Part shown: positions 1 to 5,338 of the stretch, piece by piece
How the letters are laid out: each line of letters starts with the position of its first letter
How positions within the stretch are numbered: the stretch's first letter is position 1
Assembly: GCA_021787775.1 (NCBI GenBank)
Contig: JAJYLK010000052.1
Location: forward strand, 1-7,566
Source: Actinomycetes bacterium
GTDB taxonomy: Bacteria; Actinomycetota; Thermoleophilia; BMS3ABIN01
DNA length: 7,566 bases
Direction: 5' to 3'
Made by a program: the position numbers and the translations under genes
The notes under the pieces: model-generated
The model's database searches: none
Told to the model about the DNA's origin: nothing
Seen by the model: the letters and a program-made list of their open reading frames with translations, nothing else

Positions 1-565
1 GGCCGTACTTGCGCCAGATCTCCTGGCGCCTGGCCGGCGCCCGGCTGACATAGGTAAGCTCGTCGCCGGCGGTGCCGTTGAAGTTATCCAGCGCCTTCTG
101 GGCCACTTCGGCGGCCACATCGTTGAGTTCGCGCCCTTCGGTGGCGATGTCCATCATCTCCGCCACGCGGTAAAGCTTGTCGGGATCCTTGATGCCATAG
201 CTCTGGGCATGGCCCCTGGCGACCGCCAGCAGCGTACGGGCGATGTCGCGGCCGTGATCAGAGTGCGCGGCCACGCCGCCGGCGATGGCCCGCACCATCA
301 GGCGAGCGCCGATGGTGCCATGGGTGGCGCCGCAGATGCCGGTCTTCTCTTCGGCGCCCTTGCCGACCAGGCGGCAGGGGCCCATGGCGCACAGCTGGCA
401 GCAGGAGCCGGCCGCGCCGATCGGACACGCCTTCATCTCGTCGACGCGCGAGAAAACGGTGCTGATGCCCTCGGCCTCGGCCTTGGCGATGACTTCCAGC
501 GCCGCCGGATCTATGCTCTTCTTGCGGGGTTCCGCCTTCTTTTTGGTTTCTTCGGAATTACTCAT
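1..565 (-). CDS. cooS: Anaerobic Ni-Fe-S carbon monoxide dehydrogenase catalytic subunit, N-terminal 188 residues (partial)
   Basis: The reading frame begins at an ATG at 565-563 and runs off the left edge, giving 188 complete codons of a protein that is usually about 630-670 residues. The enzyme interconverts CO and CO2 at a Ni-Fe-S C-cluster in the cytoplasm and, in acetogens, feeds CO to acetyl-CoA synthase. The diagnostic N-terminal cysteine cluster is present: CPIGAAGSCCQLCAMGPC at residues 47-64, followed by GICGATHGTIGAR from residue 76. By family knowledge, C47 and C55 should hold the intersubunit D-cluster and C56, C59, C64 and C78 the B-cluster. The first ~20 residues are Lys/Glu rich and probably flexible. 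The ATG overlaps the acsD stop as ATGA, so translation is probably coupled. That linkage favours the ACS-associated form (acsA) over a stand-alone CooS, but the C-cluster region is outside the window. Confidence 0.95.
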   Translation of the reverse strand, partial: MSNSEETKKKAEPRKKSIDPAALEVIAKAEAEGISTVFSRVDEMKACPIGAAGSCCQLCAMGPCRLVGKGAEEKTGICGATHGTIGARLMVRAIAGGVAAHSDHGRDIARTLLAVARGHAQSYGIKDPDKLYRVAEMMDIATEGRELNDVAAEVAQKALDNFNGTAGDELTYVSRAPARRQEIWRKYG

Positions 566-1521
566 GACGCAACTTTCTCCTTGGCTTGTGCCTTCAGACC
601 GTCGATGGCGACACGGACCAGTTTCACGGCTTGGGGATGGCGCATTACCAGTACGTCGCTACCGCATAATAGAAGGGATGTAGCGGTGATGGCCTCCCAG
701 AGGATGCCCCTGGTCTCAACGTCACCGAAGGTAGGTTCTTCTTCCTCGCTGACTTTGGCTTCCTTGGCCTTCCAGGTCTCGGGAGCCAGATTATTGAAGA
801 TCGGCATCTGCATCTTGCCGTCGTTCTGGGCAAGCGCGGCCAGCCGGTCCCTCTCCATAATAGAATAGCAATAGTCCAGACCATATCCCAGAGCCCCGGT
901 AGTGGGATCGATGATGATCTTGTCTTCCGGCACGCCCAGCTGCGTCAGCAGCACATTCAGCTGCTTGGCCAGGTTCACGTCCATGGAAGTAAAGGCGATC
1001 ACGGGCTTCTTGTAACCCATGGCCGCGGCGCCGATCTGGCGATGGTTGGAATCGTCGACCGGACCGATCGGGATCAGGTCGTCCGGCATCGTCTCCGCCA
1101 CCTTCTTCAGCACGTCCGTATCCTTCTCCGGCGAGCCGGTGCCGAGCACGATCAGCGGCACGCTGATGGCGTCGCTGACTTTCTTCACCGTTTCGGCGGC
1201 GGCTTCCGCGGAAGCGTCGGTGCCGTTGGGGTCGACGCTGCGCAGCTGCAGGACGATGGCGTCGGCGCCGAACTCGTCCTGGCACTTCTTCGCCCAGGCA
1301 ACCGGATCGCCCATGACGTCCTCATACACCTTCCGGACGGCCTCGGGCCATCCTGGCTGCGGCTCATCATAGACCTCCATCGCGATCATCGGCGGATTGG
1401 GCATGTCGCCTTCCCACAGATGGAACGGGAACGTGGTCTCACCGCCGATTTTGGCATTCTGGCCAATGGCGACCTCGCGGATCTTACCTTTTATCTGATC
1501 AATTGGCGGTTCGAAAGACAA
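562..1521 (-). CDS. acsD: Corrinoid iron-sulfur protein small subunit AcsD (CFeSP, CdhD family)
   Basis: AcsD pairs with AcsC to form the corrinoid iron-sulfur protein, which carries the methyl group from methyl-tetrahydrofolate to acetyl-CoA synthase. It is a cytoplasmic TIM-barrel protein. Family-typical stretches are visible: FGADAIVLQLRSVDPNGTD, then PLIVLGTGSPEKDTDVLKK, IIIDPTTGALGYGLDYCYS with MERDRLAAL after it, and near the C-terminus RGILWEAITATSLLLCGSD followed by VLVMRHPQAV. With the chosen start it has 319 residues, the usual size. An ATG exists 21 bases upstream (1542), but no Shine-Dalgarno precedes it. Instead AAGGAGAGG lies just inside that extension, 9 bases before a TTG at 1521-1519, so the protein more likely begins (M)SFEPPIDQIKGKIREV. 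The stop overlaps the cooS start by 4 bases (ATGA). Identification is firm; the start is likely but inferred. Confidence 0.95.
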   Translation of the reverse strand: MSFEPPIDQIKGKIREVAIGQNAKIGGETTFPFHLWEGDMPNPPMIAMEVYDEPQPGWPEAVRKVYEDVMGDPVAWAKKCQDEFGADAIVLQLRSVDPNGTDASAEAAAETVKKVSDAISVPLIVLGTGSPEKDTDVLKKVAETMPDDLIPIGPVDDSNHRQIGAAAMGYKKPVIAFTSMDVNLAKQLNVLLTQLGVPEDKIIIDPTTGALGYGLDYCYSIMERDRLAALAQNDGKMQMPIFNNLAPETWKAKEAKVSEEEEPTFGDVETRGILWEAITATSLLLCGSDVLVMRHPQAVKLVRVAIDGLKAQAKEKVAS

Positions 1522-1530
1522 GGCAACCCT

Positions 1531-1536
1531 CTCCTT
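1531..1536 (-). promoter_or_regulatory. Ribosome binding site that decides the acsD start
   Basis: On the minus strand this reads AAGGAG, extended to AAGGAGAGG, and sits 9 bases before the TTG at 1521. The alternative ATG at 1542 is preceded by GTTGTTTTTTTAA, which has no anti-Shine-Dalgarno complementarity. The ribosome site would lie inside the coding region if the ATG were used, which argues for the TTG start. Confidence 0.6.
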
Positions 1537-1568
1537 CCTCATTTAAAAAAACAACAAATGGTCCAGCG

Positions 1569-1596
1569 AATGTAACACAAATAGTTCCTTCATCAA
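1569..1596 (-). promoter_or_regulatory. Putative sigma-70-type promoter of the acsD-cooS unit
   Basis: On the minus strand there is TTGATG (1596-1591), a 16-base spacer, and TACATT (1574-1569). The bases just before the -10 read TGT, matching an extended -10 (TGn). Each hexamer matches consensus at 4 of 6 positions. Transcription would start near 1562, about 40 bases before the preferred TTG start of acsD, leaving room for the ribosome site. This is a motif call only. Confidence 0.4.
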
Positions 1597-1614
1597 CACC
1601 GGGAAGACACCGGC

Positions 1615-1647
1615 GCTGCGCCTGCTTGAATTTAGGTAGGCGGCAGC
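1615..1647. other. Imperfect hairpin upstream of the acsD promoter
   Basis: GCTGC-GCCT at 1615-1623 can pair with AGGC-(G)-GCAGC at 1638-1647, a 9-bp stem with one bulged G and a 14-base AT-rich loop. It lies just upstream of the proposed acsD -35 box. No T-run follows on either strand, so it is not an intrinsic terminator. It could be a protein-binding site or chance. Confidence 0.25.
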
Positions 1648-1752
1648 CATCACATGGATACCTGGAGTCCGCCCCATCCTGAAAAACGAAAGGTTCGAGC
1701 AGGCTTGGCCGGATATCCACACCGGCGGCCGACCCGGACCTTACAGACTCAT

Positions 1753-1784
1753 TGACCGGCCTGGCCCTGGCGGGCGACCGGTCA
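1753..1784. repeat. Inverted repeat TGACCGG...CCGGTCA with an inner GCCC/GGGC stem
   Basis: TGACCGG (1753-1759) and CCGGTCA (1778-1784) are perfect 7-base inverted arms. Inside them GCCC (1764-1767) and GGGC (1772-1775) form a second stem around a TGGC loop, with a small asymmetric internal loop between. There is no T-run on either side. It could be an RNA structure in a long leader or a palindromic operator. Confidence 0.4.
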
Positions 1785-1795
1785 TGCCTAAAAAG

Positions 1796-1830
1796 ACCGT
1801 AATAGTTACTTTATTTATCAGACTTACGGT
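1796..1830. repeat. Spaced inverted repeat ACCGTAA-N21-TTACGGT, possible operator
   Basis: Perfect 7-base arms at 1796-1802 and 1824-1830 are separated by 21 AT-rich bases, so the arm centres are 28 bases apart, close to three helical turns of the same face. It begins 11 bases after the GC-rich hairpin and overlaps a possible rightward promoter (TTATCA 1815-1820, GATAAT 1838-1843). The geometry suits a dimeric or cooperatively bound regulator, but no regulator family was recognised from the half-site. Confidence 0.4.
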
Positions 1831-1986
1831 AATGCAGGATAATACCATCGTTTCCAAGCAGGCGTCAATAAGATTTGCGGATACAGGGCATTAGCGGAAA
1901 TGCGCCCGGAAGCAGCAGGATTGCGTGGCGCCGCCGCCGGTCATATTTCAGCCTGACATGCTTAGGATTGCTATCAATCGGATATT

Positions 1987-1992
1987 TATAAT
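1987..1992 (+). promoter_or_regulatory. Consensus -10 box upstream of the small-protein/DsrC-like operon
   Basis: TATAAT is an exact -10 match in an AT-rich patch. No good -35 lies at 16-18 bases upstream; the closest T-rich candidate, TTGCTA (1968-1973), is only 13 bases away. Start of transcription would be near 1999, leaving about 65 bases of leader before the ATG at 2064. Confidence 0.35.
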
Positions 1993-2063
1993 ACATCTTC
2001 CCGCCGCACGCGCCTGGCATCCTTCCCGGCCCGGACGGCGGACACGACCACAAGGAGGAAAAG

Positions 2064-2336
2064 ATGGGTTACACACAGGTGGCTCTGGAAGACAAACTGC
2101 TGGAGATCTATCCGGAGCTGTCAGAGCATCACATCGGCCTCAGCCTCAGCCTCGACGAGGAGCGAAACGCATGGGTCGTGCGCTTCCGCAAGGGCAGCCA
2201 CAGCCGCTACGCGTTCCTCGATAAAAAGGACGCCGATGTCTGCATGGACGGCCAGGAATGCCTGTATCTGGGCGTGCTTATCGGCCAGTACATCCGCGAC
2301 CTGGAAAACGACCTGGCCTCGATGGGCGAGCTTTGA
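2064..2336 (+). CDS. Small conserved-looking protein with a CMDGQEC motif, function unknown
   Basis: A 90-residue cytoplasmic-type protein with no signal peptide or membrane segment. The ATG at 2064 has an ideal ribosome site, AAGGAGG, a few bases upstream, so the gene is very likely real. The sequence reads as a helix (about residues 4-20), a beta-rich middle (GLSLSLDEERNAWVVRFRKG, residues 25-44) and a C-terminal helix (about 67-85). Between the last two lies CMDGQEC at residues 60-66, two cysteines with five residues between them, which could bind a metal or form a disulfide. It is followed 65 bases later by the DsrC-like gene on the same strand and probably forms an operon with it. I do not recognise a named family with certainty. 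My impression that similar proteins sit beside dsrC-like genes in other anaerobes is memory, not a search result. Confidence 0.8.
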   Translation: MGYTQVALEDKLLEIYPELSEHHIGLSLSLDEERNAWVVRFRKGSHSRYAFLDKKDADVCMDGQECLYLGVLIGQYIRDLENDLASMGEL

Positions 2337-2401
2337 CGGCGATACCGGACCAAAACAGGCCAGACCATCGATGACGGCGTCAGACCGAAAGGACGGGACC
2401 A

Positions 2402-2734
2402 ATGAATCAGATCGAATGCCTGGGAAGGAAGATCGACGTTGACGACAGCGGCTATCTGCTCAACGCGGACGACTGGAATGACGATGTCGCCCGGACGCTG
2501 GCCTCCCAGGAGGGCATCGAACTCAACGCCGCAGATATCGACATCATCCGGTTCATGCGCGACTACTACTATAAATATGGCTCGTTTCCGATGCTGAGCG
2601 TCGTCTGCAGGAACGTGAACAAGCCCGGAGACTGCGTCAACGAGGAATTCGTTGATCCCCTCAAGGCATGGAAGATCGCCGGGCTGCCGGAGCCGGCGGG
2701 CGAAGCGATTTCCTACTTGCAACGACCGGTCTGA
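2402..2734 (+). CDS. DsrC/TusE-fold protein lacking both C-terminal redox cysteines
   Basis: This 110-residue protein matches the DsrC/TusE/DsvC fold: an N-terminal G-(K/R)-x-I-x-x-D-x-x-GYL start (residues 8-20), W25, EGIEL at 37-41, RFMRDYYYKYG at 50-60 and KIAGLPEP at 91-98. DsrC carries sulfur as a trisulfide in sulfite reduction and TusE relays sulfur to tRNA thiolation. Both use a penultimate cysteine, and DsrC has a second one 11 residues earlier in C-KIAGLPKPTG-C. Here those positions are W90 and E101, and the chain continues nine residues further to a QRPV end. The KGNSRYLYRLFP-type segment of the family is also replaced, and two other cysteines, C69 and C78, appear nearby. Sulfur-carrier chemistry by the usual route is therefore unlikely. 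A regulatory or protein-interaction role is possible, as proposed for cysteine-less DsrC relatives. AAAGGA lies about 8 bases before the ATG. Confidence 0.88.
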   Translation: MNQIECLGRKIDVDDSGYLLNADDWNDDVARTLASQEGIELNAADIDIIRFMRDYYYKYGSFPMLSVVCRNVNKPGDCVNEEFVDPLKAWKIAGLPEPAGEAISYLQRPV

Positions 2735-2760
2735 CTGGCGGCCATTTTTTACCGTTGACG

Positions 2761-2788
2761 AAAACGGGCGGTTTGGCCACCCGTTTTT
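2761..2788 (+). terminator. Rho-independent terminator of the small-protein/DsrC-like operon
   Basis: AAAACGGG (2761-2768) pairs with CCCGTTTT (2780-2787). A C/A mismatch and a GG/CC pair continue the stem inward to a TTTGG loop, and a T-run follows immediately. It starts 26 bases after the stop at 2734. On the minus strand the stem ends in only four T's, so it may work weakly for the leftward LPXTG gene as well. Confidence 0.85.
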
Positions 2789-2852
2789 CGCCGGATGCCT
2801 TGCGCAGGCCGGTTCGTTCCGCGCCATAGGCGCATCTTCACACGCTGGCGCT

Positions 2853-2876
2853 AAATAACGTCAGCCGGCGTTATTT
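2853..2876 (-). terminator. Hairpin overlapping the stop codon of the LPXTG gene
   Basis: AAATAACG (2853-2860) and CGTTATTT (2869-2876) are perfect 8-base inverted arms. On the minus strand the upstream arm contains the TAA stop (2873-2871) and the downstream arm ends in GTTATTTAG. The stem is AT-rich and the T-tract is interrupted, so it is a weak terminator candidate; transcripts may instead end at the hairpin at 2761-2788. Confidence 0.35.
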
Positions 2877-3467
2877 GCGCCCGCGCCGCCTGAGAAAGAA
2901 GCTGCCAGCGCCACCGAGTGCGATGCCAGCGGCCGGCACCAGCAGAAAGACTCCGGTGTCCGGCAGAGCCGCGGGTTTGGACGGCGTTGCCGCGGTGGTG
3001 GTAGCCGGCACCGTAATTGTGATCCCCGAATCCGCCGGCAATGCGGTCGTAGGGGTGGTCTGCGTCGTGGTTGCCTCTACCGTGAAAACCGCGGCGCATT
3101 GTACCGGTGCCTCATTGGGCAGGGCACTGGTCAGGATGACCTGATGCGCACCCGGGCTCGCCGATGCCGGGACGTGGAACTGAAGCAGGAAGCCGCCGCC
3201 AGCGTCGGCCGTCGCTTCGCCGAGCTGCCCGCTGGTGCCAACCGCGTCCCAGTACAGCTGCGATGGCAGGGCGGCCATCAGATTGCTGGCGGTGGCCGTG
3301 ACGGCGGCGCCATCAGCGCCGGTATTGGGGCTTACTTGCAGGTTGGCGGTGCCGCACGTGCTTTGTGCTACAGCACCAGAAGCCGACCCGGTGCCGGCGA
3401 TGAGCAGTATCGGCAGCGAAAAGACCGCCGCGATCATGAACGCCCATGTCAACAAAAAAATGGCCAT
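2871..3467 (-). CDS. Secreted, sortase-anchored cell-wall protein with LPDTG signal and one Ig-like domain
   Basis: A 198-residue exported protein. Residues 2-30 are hydrophobic (signal peptide, with unusually no basic residue at its start), and AVA-Q at 32-35 is a fitting signal peptidase I site. Residues ~38-131 look like one beta-sandwich domain of Ig/IPT type (VSPNTGADGAAVTATASNL, later LQFHVPASASPGAHQVIL), and C38 and C124 bracket it, so a disulfide is likely. A Thr/Ala/Pro-rich linker (about 132-166) leads to LPDTG at 168-172, a 20-residue hydrophobic segment and the tail RRRGRK: the full LPXTG sorting signal. By family knowledge, sortase cleaves between T and G and links the protein to peptidoglycan. 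No stop-free extension exists upstream of the ATG: an in-frame TAA lies four codons before. No Shine-Dalgarno is present. Its role is unknown; the 39-base gap to folD may reflect co-transcription or its own promoter. Confidence 0.88.
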   Translation of the reverse strand: MAIFLLTWAFMIAAVFSLPILLIAGTGSASGAVAQSTCGTANLQVSPNTGADGAAVTATASNLMAALPSQLYWDAVGTSGQLGEATADAGGGFLLQFHVPASASPGAHQVILTSALPNEAPVQCAAVFTVEATTTQTTPTTALPADSGITITVPATTTAATPSKPAALPDTGVFLLVPAAGIALGGAGSFFLRRRGRK

Positions 3468-3473
3468 GTGATG

Positions 3474-3479
3474 GTATTA
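3474..3479 (-). promoter_or_regulatory. -10-like box six bases before the LPXTG gene ATG (leaderless candidate)
   Basis: On the minus strand TAATAC is followed by CATCAC and then the ATG at 3467. A -10 hexamer in this place puts transcription start on the A of the ATG, which would explain the missing ribosome site. The -35 region is weak: TTCACA lies only 14 bases upstream. Positional motif evidence only. Confidence 0.4.
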
Positions 3480-3506
3480 CAATCATATAGTTATGTGAAC
3501 CTGGCT

Positions 3507-4358
3507 CTATCCCTGCAAGGTCATCTGCGCCGCCTTGAGCGTGTTCTTCATCAGCATGGCCACGGTCATGGGGCCCACCCCACCCGGCACCGGCGTGATC
3601 GCCCGCGCCCTCTCCTTGGCTGCCTCGAAATCAACGTCCCCGAAGAGGCCCTCGCCGGTCCGGTTCATGCCCACATCGATGACGGTGGCCCCCTCTTTTA
3701 CCCAATCACCCTTTATCATCCTGTCAACGCCGACGGCCGCCACCAGGATGTCGGCGCGGCGGCAGATGTCGGGCAGGTCCCGGGTCCGGGAATGGGCGAT
3801 GGTCACCGTACAGTTCTCCGAGAGCAGGAGCATGGCCACCGGCTTTCCAACCGTGTTGCTGCGGCCCACCACCACAACGTTAGCGCCTTCCAGCCCGGCG
3901 CCGCTGCGCTTGATGAGCTCGATGCAGCCGGCCGGAGTGCATGAAGGCAGCACGGCGTTGCCGATCATGACTCTGCCCAGGTTCACCGGATGAAAGCCGT
4001 CGACATCCTTGTTGGGGTCGATGGCCAGCAGTACCGGCGTCGGATCCAGATGCCTGGGCAGCGGCATCTGCACCAACAGGCCGTGCACGTCCTCACGGCA
4101 ATTGAGCTCGTCGACCAGGTCCATCAGCTGATCCTGGGTGGTTTCCGTGGGAAGCTCGTACTTGAATGATCTGATGCCAACCTCGGCGCATGCGTTTTCC
4201 TTGTTGCGCACGTAGATCTGGGATCCCGGATCCTCCCCCACCAGCACGACCGCCAGCCCGGGAGTGACGCCATGCCCGGACTTCATTTGCCTGACTGCCG
4301 CCGCGACTTCGGCGCGGATGTCGGCGGAGATCTGCTTGCCGTCGATGATGGTTGCCAT
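3507..4358 (-). CDS. folD: Bifunctional methylene-THF dehydrogenase / methenyl-THF cyclohydrolase FolD
   Basis: FolD oxidises 5,10-methylene-THF to methenyl-THF with NAD(P)+ and hydrolyses that to 10-formyl-THF. In acetogenic metabolism it runs in reverse in the methyl branch of the Wood-Ljungdahl pathway. At 283 residues it has the normal length. Visible motifs are [18 protein letters not shown] at 40-57 with the catalytic Y49 and K53 (Y-x3-K), LLVQMPLP at 93-100 with Q96, [12 protein letters not shown] at 116-127 with D119, the Rossmann-type [18 protein letters not shown], and [14 protein letters not shown] near the C-terminus. All expected active-site positions are kept. The ATG at 4358 has GGAAGGGG six bases upstream (4365-4372). 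A minus-strand terminator lies between it and the cooC/acsF gene, so it may be transcribed separately. The LPXTG gene follows after 39 bases. Confidence 0.97.
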   Translation of the reverse strand: MATIIDGKQISADIRAEVAAAVRQMKSGHGVTPGLAVVLVGEDPGSQIYVRNKENACAEVGIRSFKYELPTETTQDQLMDLVDELNCREDVHGLLVQMPLPRHLDPTPVLLAIDPNKDVDGFHPVNLGRVMIGNAVLPSCTPAGCIELIKRSGAGLEGANVVVVGRSNTVGKPVAMLLLSENCTVTIAHSRTRDLPDICRRADILVAAVGVDRMIKGDWVKEGATVIDVGMNRTGEGLFGDVDFEAAKERARAITPVPGGVGPMTVAMLMKNTLKAAQMTLQG

Positions 4359-4364
4359 GTTCTT

Positions 4365-4372
4365 CCCCTTCC
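4365..4372 (-). promoter_or_regulatory. Ribosome binding site of folD
   Basis: GGAAGGGG on the minus strand ends six bases before the ATG at 4358 and fixes the folD start. The preceding terminator (4410-4432) ends about 50 bases before the ATG. A separate folD promoter would have to lie in that short stretch or upstream of the hairpin; TGATAAGAT on the minus strand near 4443-4451 resembles an extended -10 that would place the hairpin at the 5' end of the transcript. Confidence 0.6.
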
Positions 4373-4409
4373 TTGAAATTGGCCCGGCTAATCCGCCAGG
4401 GATCCGCTT

Positions 4410-4432
4410 AAAAATAAAGCCGCGCTTGCGGC
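4410..4432 (-). terminator. Minus-strand intrinsic terminator between cooC/acsF and folD
   Basis: On the minus strand GCCGC-AAGC-GCGGC forms a perfect 5-bp GC stem with a tetraloop (4432-4419), followed directly by TTTATTTTT (4418-4410). It lies about 140 bases after the cooC/acsF stop. It could end the upstream transcript fully, or act as an attenuator in a folD leader. Confidence 0.7.
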
Positions 4433-4570
4433 GATGCAGAATCTTATCAGAATCGGACCGGCGGCACCATATAAAGGGGCGGCGTCAGATGGAAGAACGG
4501 CGCCATGTGGAATGACGGCACGAACGGCACGATATTGAACCGGCGCACCGCAAGCGGATGTCCCGGGCCG

Positions 4571-5332
4571 CTAACCGTCCTGGTCGAAAATCTCCCGGAA
4601 TAGCGCTGTGGCCGCCTCCACCGCCGGCGAGCTGTCGGGCATCTGAAGCAACGGAGCGCCGGCCACCTCAGCCTCAAACAGTCCCGGATCCTCGGGGACG
4701 ACCGCCGCCAGCGGCAACTGGAGCCGGTCGATCTCCGGCATCAGCGCCGCGACTGCGGTTTCCGTGGCGCGGTTGAGCACGAACATGATGCGGCCTACCT
4801 CGATCTTCATCTCTACCGCCAGGTCAAGCACGTTGCGCGCCGCCTGAACGCCGCGCACGCCGGCGTCGGCCACGAGCAGCAGTACGTCGGTCTTGCGGGT
4901 AGTGCGCCTTGAGATGTGCTCCAGCCCGGCTTCATTGTCCATCACAACATGGCGATAGTCGGCCGCGAGCTCGTCCATGAAGCGGCGGATAAGATTGTTG
5001 GCAAAGCAGTAGCAGCCGGCGCCTTCAGGGCGGCCCATCGTCAGCAGGTCGAAACCGTCGCCCTCGGCCAACGCCTCGCTCATCTTGTACTCGACGAACT
5101 GATCCTTGGTCATGCCGCCGGGAATGTCGCGTTGGCCGGCAAAACCCTGCTCTCGCAGCGAGCCTACGGTGAGCCCGACCTCGATGCCGAGCGTCTGCCC
5201 CAGGTTGGAGTTGGGATCGGCGTCGACAGCCAGCACCGGCGTCTCACCCCCGCCGATCAGGTAGCGGACAGCCAGCGCCGCCAACGTCGTCTTGCCGGTG
5301 CCGCCTTTACCGGCGACTGCGATCGTGGACAT
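4571..5332 (-). CDS. cooC: CooC/AcsF-type nickel-insertion ATPase for CO dehydrogenase / acetyl-CoA synthase
   Basis: A MinD/SIMIBI-class P-loop ATPase of 253 residues, the usual CooC size. It acts in the cytoplasm to help load nickel into the CODH C-cluster (CooC) or the ACS A-cluster (AcsF). The N-terminus starts MSTIAVAGKGGTGKTTLAAL, with the deviant Walker A KGGTGKTT at residues 9-16 including the signature second lysine. VLAVDADPNSNLG follows, with the catalytic Asp. The family's C-x-C pair is present in GAGCYCFANNL and is known to bind metal between two subunits. An upstream in-frame ATG at 5374 would add 14 residues encoded by the repeat element, but AGGGGG six bases before the ATG at 5332 makes the shorter form clearly better. 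Sequence alone does not separate the CODH-specific from the ACS-specific paralogue. Confidence 0.93.
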   Translation of the reverse strand: MSTIAVAGKGGTGKTTLAALAVRYLIGGGETPVLAVDADPNSNLGQTLGIEVGLTVGSLREQGFAGQRDIPGGMTKDQFVEYKMSEALAEGDGFDLLTMGRPEGAGCYCFANNLIRRFMDELAADYRHVVMDNEAGLEHISRRTTRKTDVLLLVADAGVRGVQAARNVLDLAVEMKIEVGRIMFVLNRATETAVAALMPEIDRLQLPLAAVVPEDPGLFEAEVAGAPLLQMPDSSPAVEAATALFREIFDQDG

Positions 5333-5338
5333 TATAAA

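Larger units (their letters stand above)
1543..2063. other. Divergent intergenic region without a convincing gene
   Basis: About 520 bases separate the leftward acsD and the rightward small-protein operon. I see no credible coding frame: a minus-strand frame at 1499-1720 has odd composition, no ribosome site and overlaps the acsD start. No tRNA cloverleaf or riboswitch consensus was recognised. The region holds a likely acsD promoter (1569-1596), an imperfect hairpin (1615-1647), a GC-rich hairpin (1753-1784), a wide inverted repeat (1796-1830), possible rightward -10 boxes at 1838-1843 (GATAAT, with TTATCA 17 bases upstream) and 1987-1992 (TATAAT), and the ribosome site of the next gene. It therefore looks like a shared control region. 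Confidence 0.6.
4359..4570. other. Gap between cooC/acsF and folD
   Basis: About 210 bases hold the terminator at 4410-4432 and the folD ribosome site. On the minus strand a short frame ending in TGA at 4449-4447 reads [19 protein letters not shown], 19 residues rich in Pro and aromatic residues, directly before the hairpin. It has no ribosome site, so I do not call it a gene. Confidence 0.4.

Noticed and set aside
209..868. Plus-strand frame opposite cooS and the end of acsD
   Set aside because: Shadow frame: cooS cysteine motifs and acsD conserved blocks are unambiguous on the minus strand.
1042..1575. Plus-strand frame opposite acsD
   Set aside because: Antisense shadow of acsD; no domain and no good start.
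1499..1720. Minus-strand 73-codon frame just upstream of and overlapping acsD
   Set aside because: No ribosome site, no family resemblance, and it covers the likely acsD promoter and leader.
1840..2040. Riboswitch or small RNA in the leader of the rightward operon
   Set aside because: Only short imperfect stems (for example GCATT/AATGC near 1888-1904) and no recognisable cobalamin, SAM, THF or other riboswitch core.
2207..2827. Minus-strand frame opposite the DsrC-like operon
   Set aside because: It covers the terminator and both plus-strand genes, which have proper ribosome sites and recognisable content.
2821..2833. GCGCC-ATA-GGCGC perfect small hairpin
   Set aside because: No T-run on either strand and a 3-base loop; likely incidental in GC-rich sequence, not called as a terminator.
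3099..3944. Plus-strand frame spanning the LPXTG gene and the folD 3' part
   Set aside because: It crosses two well-supported minus-strand genes and has a His/Arg-rich, domain-free translation.
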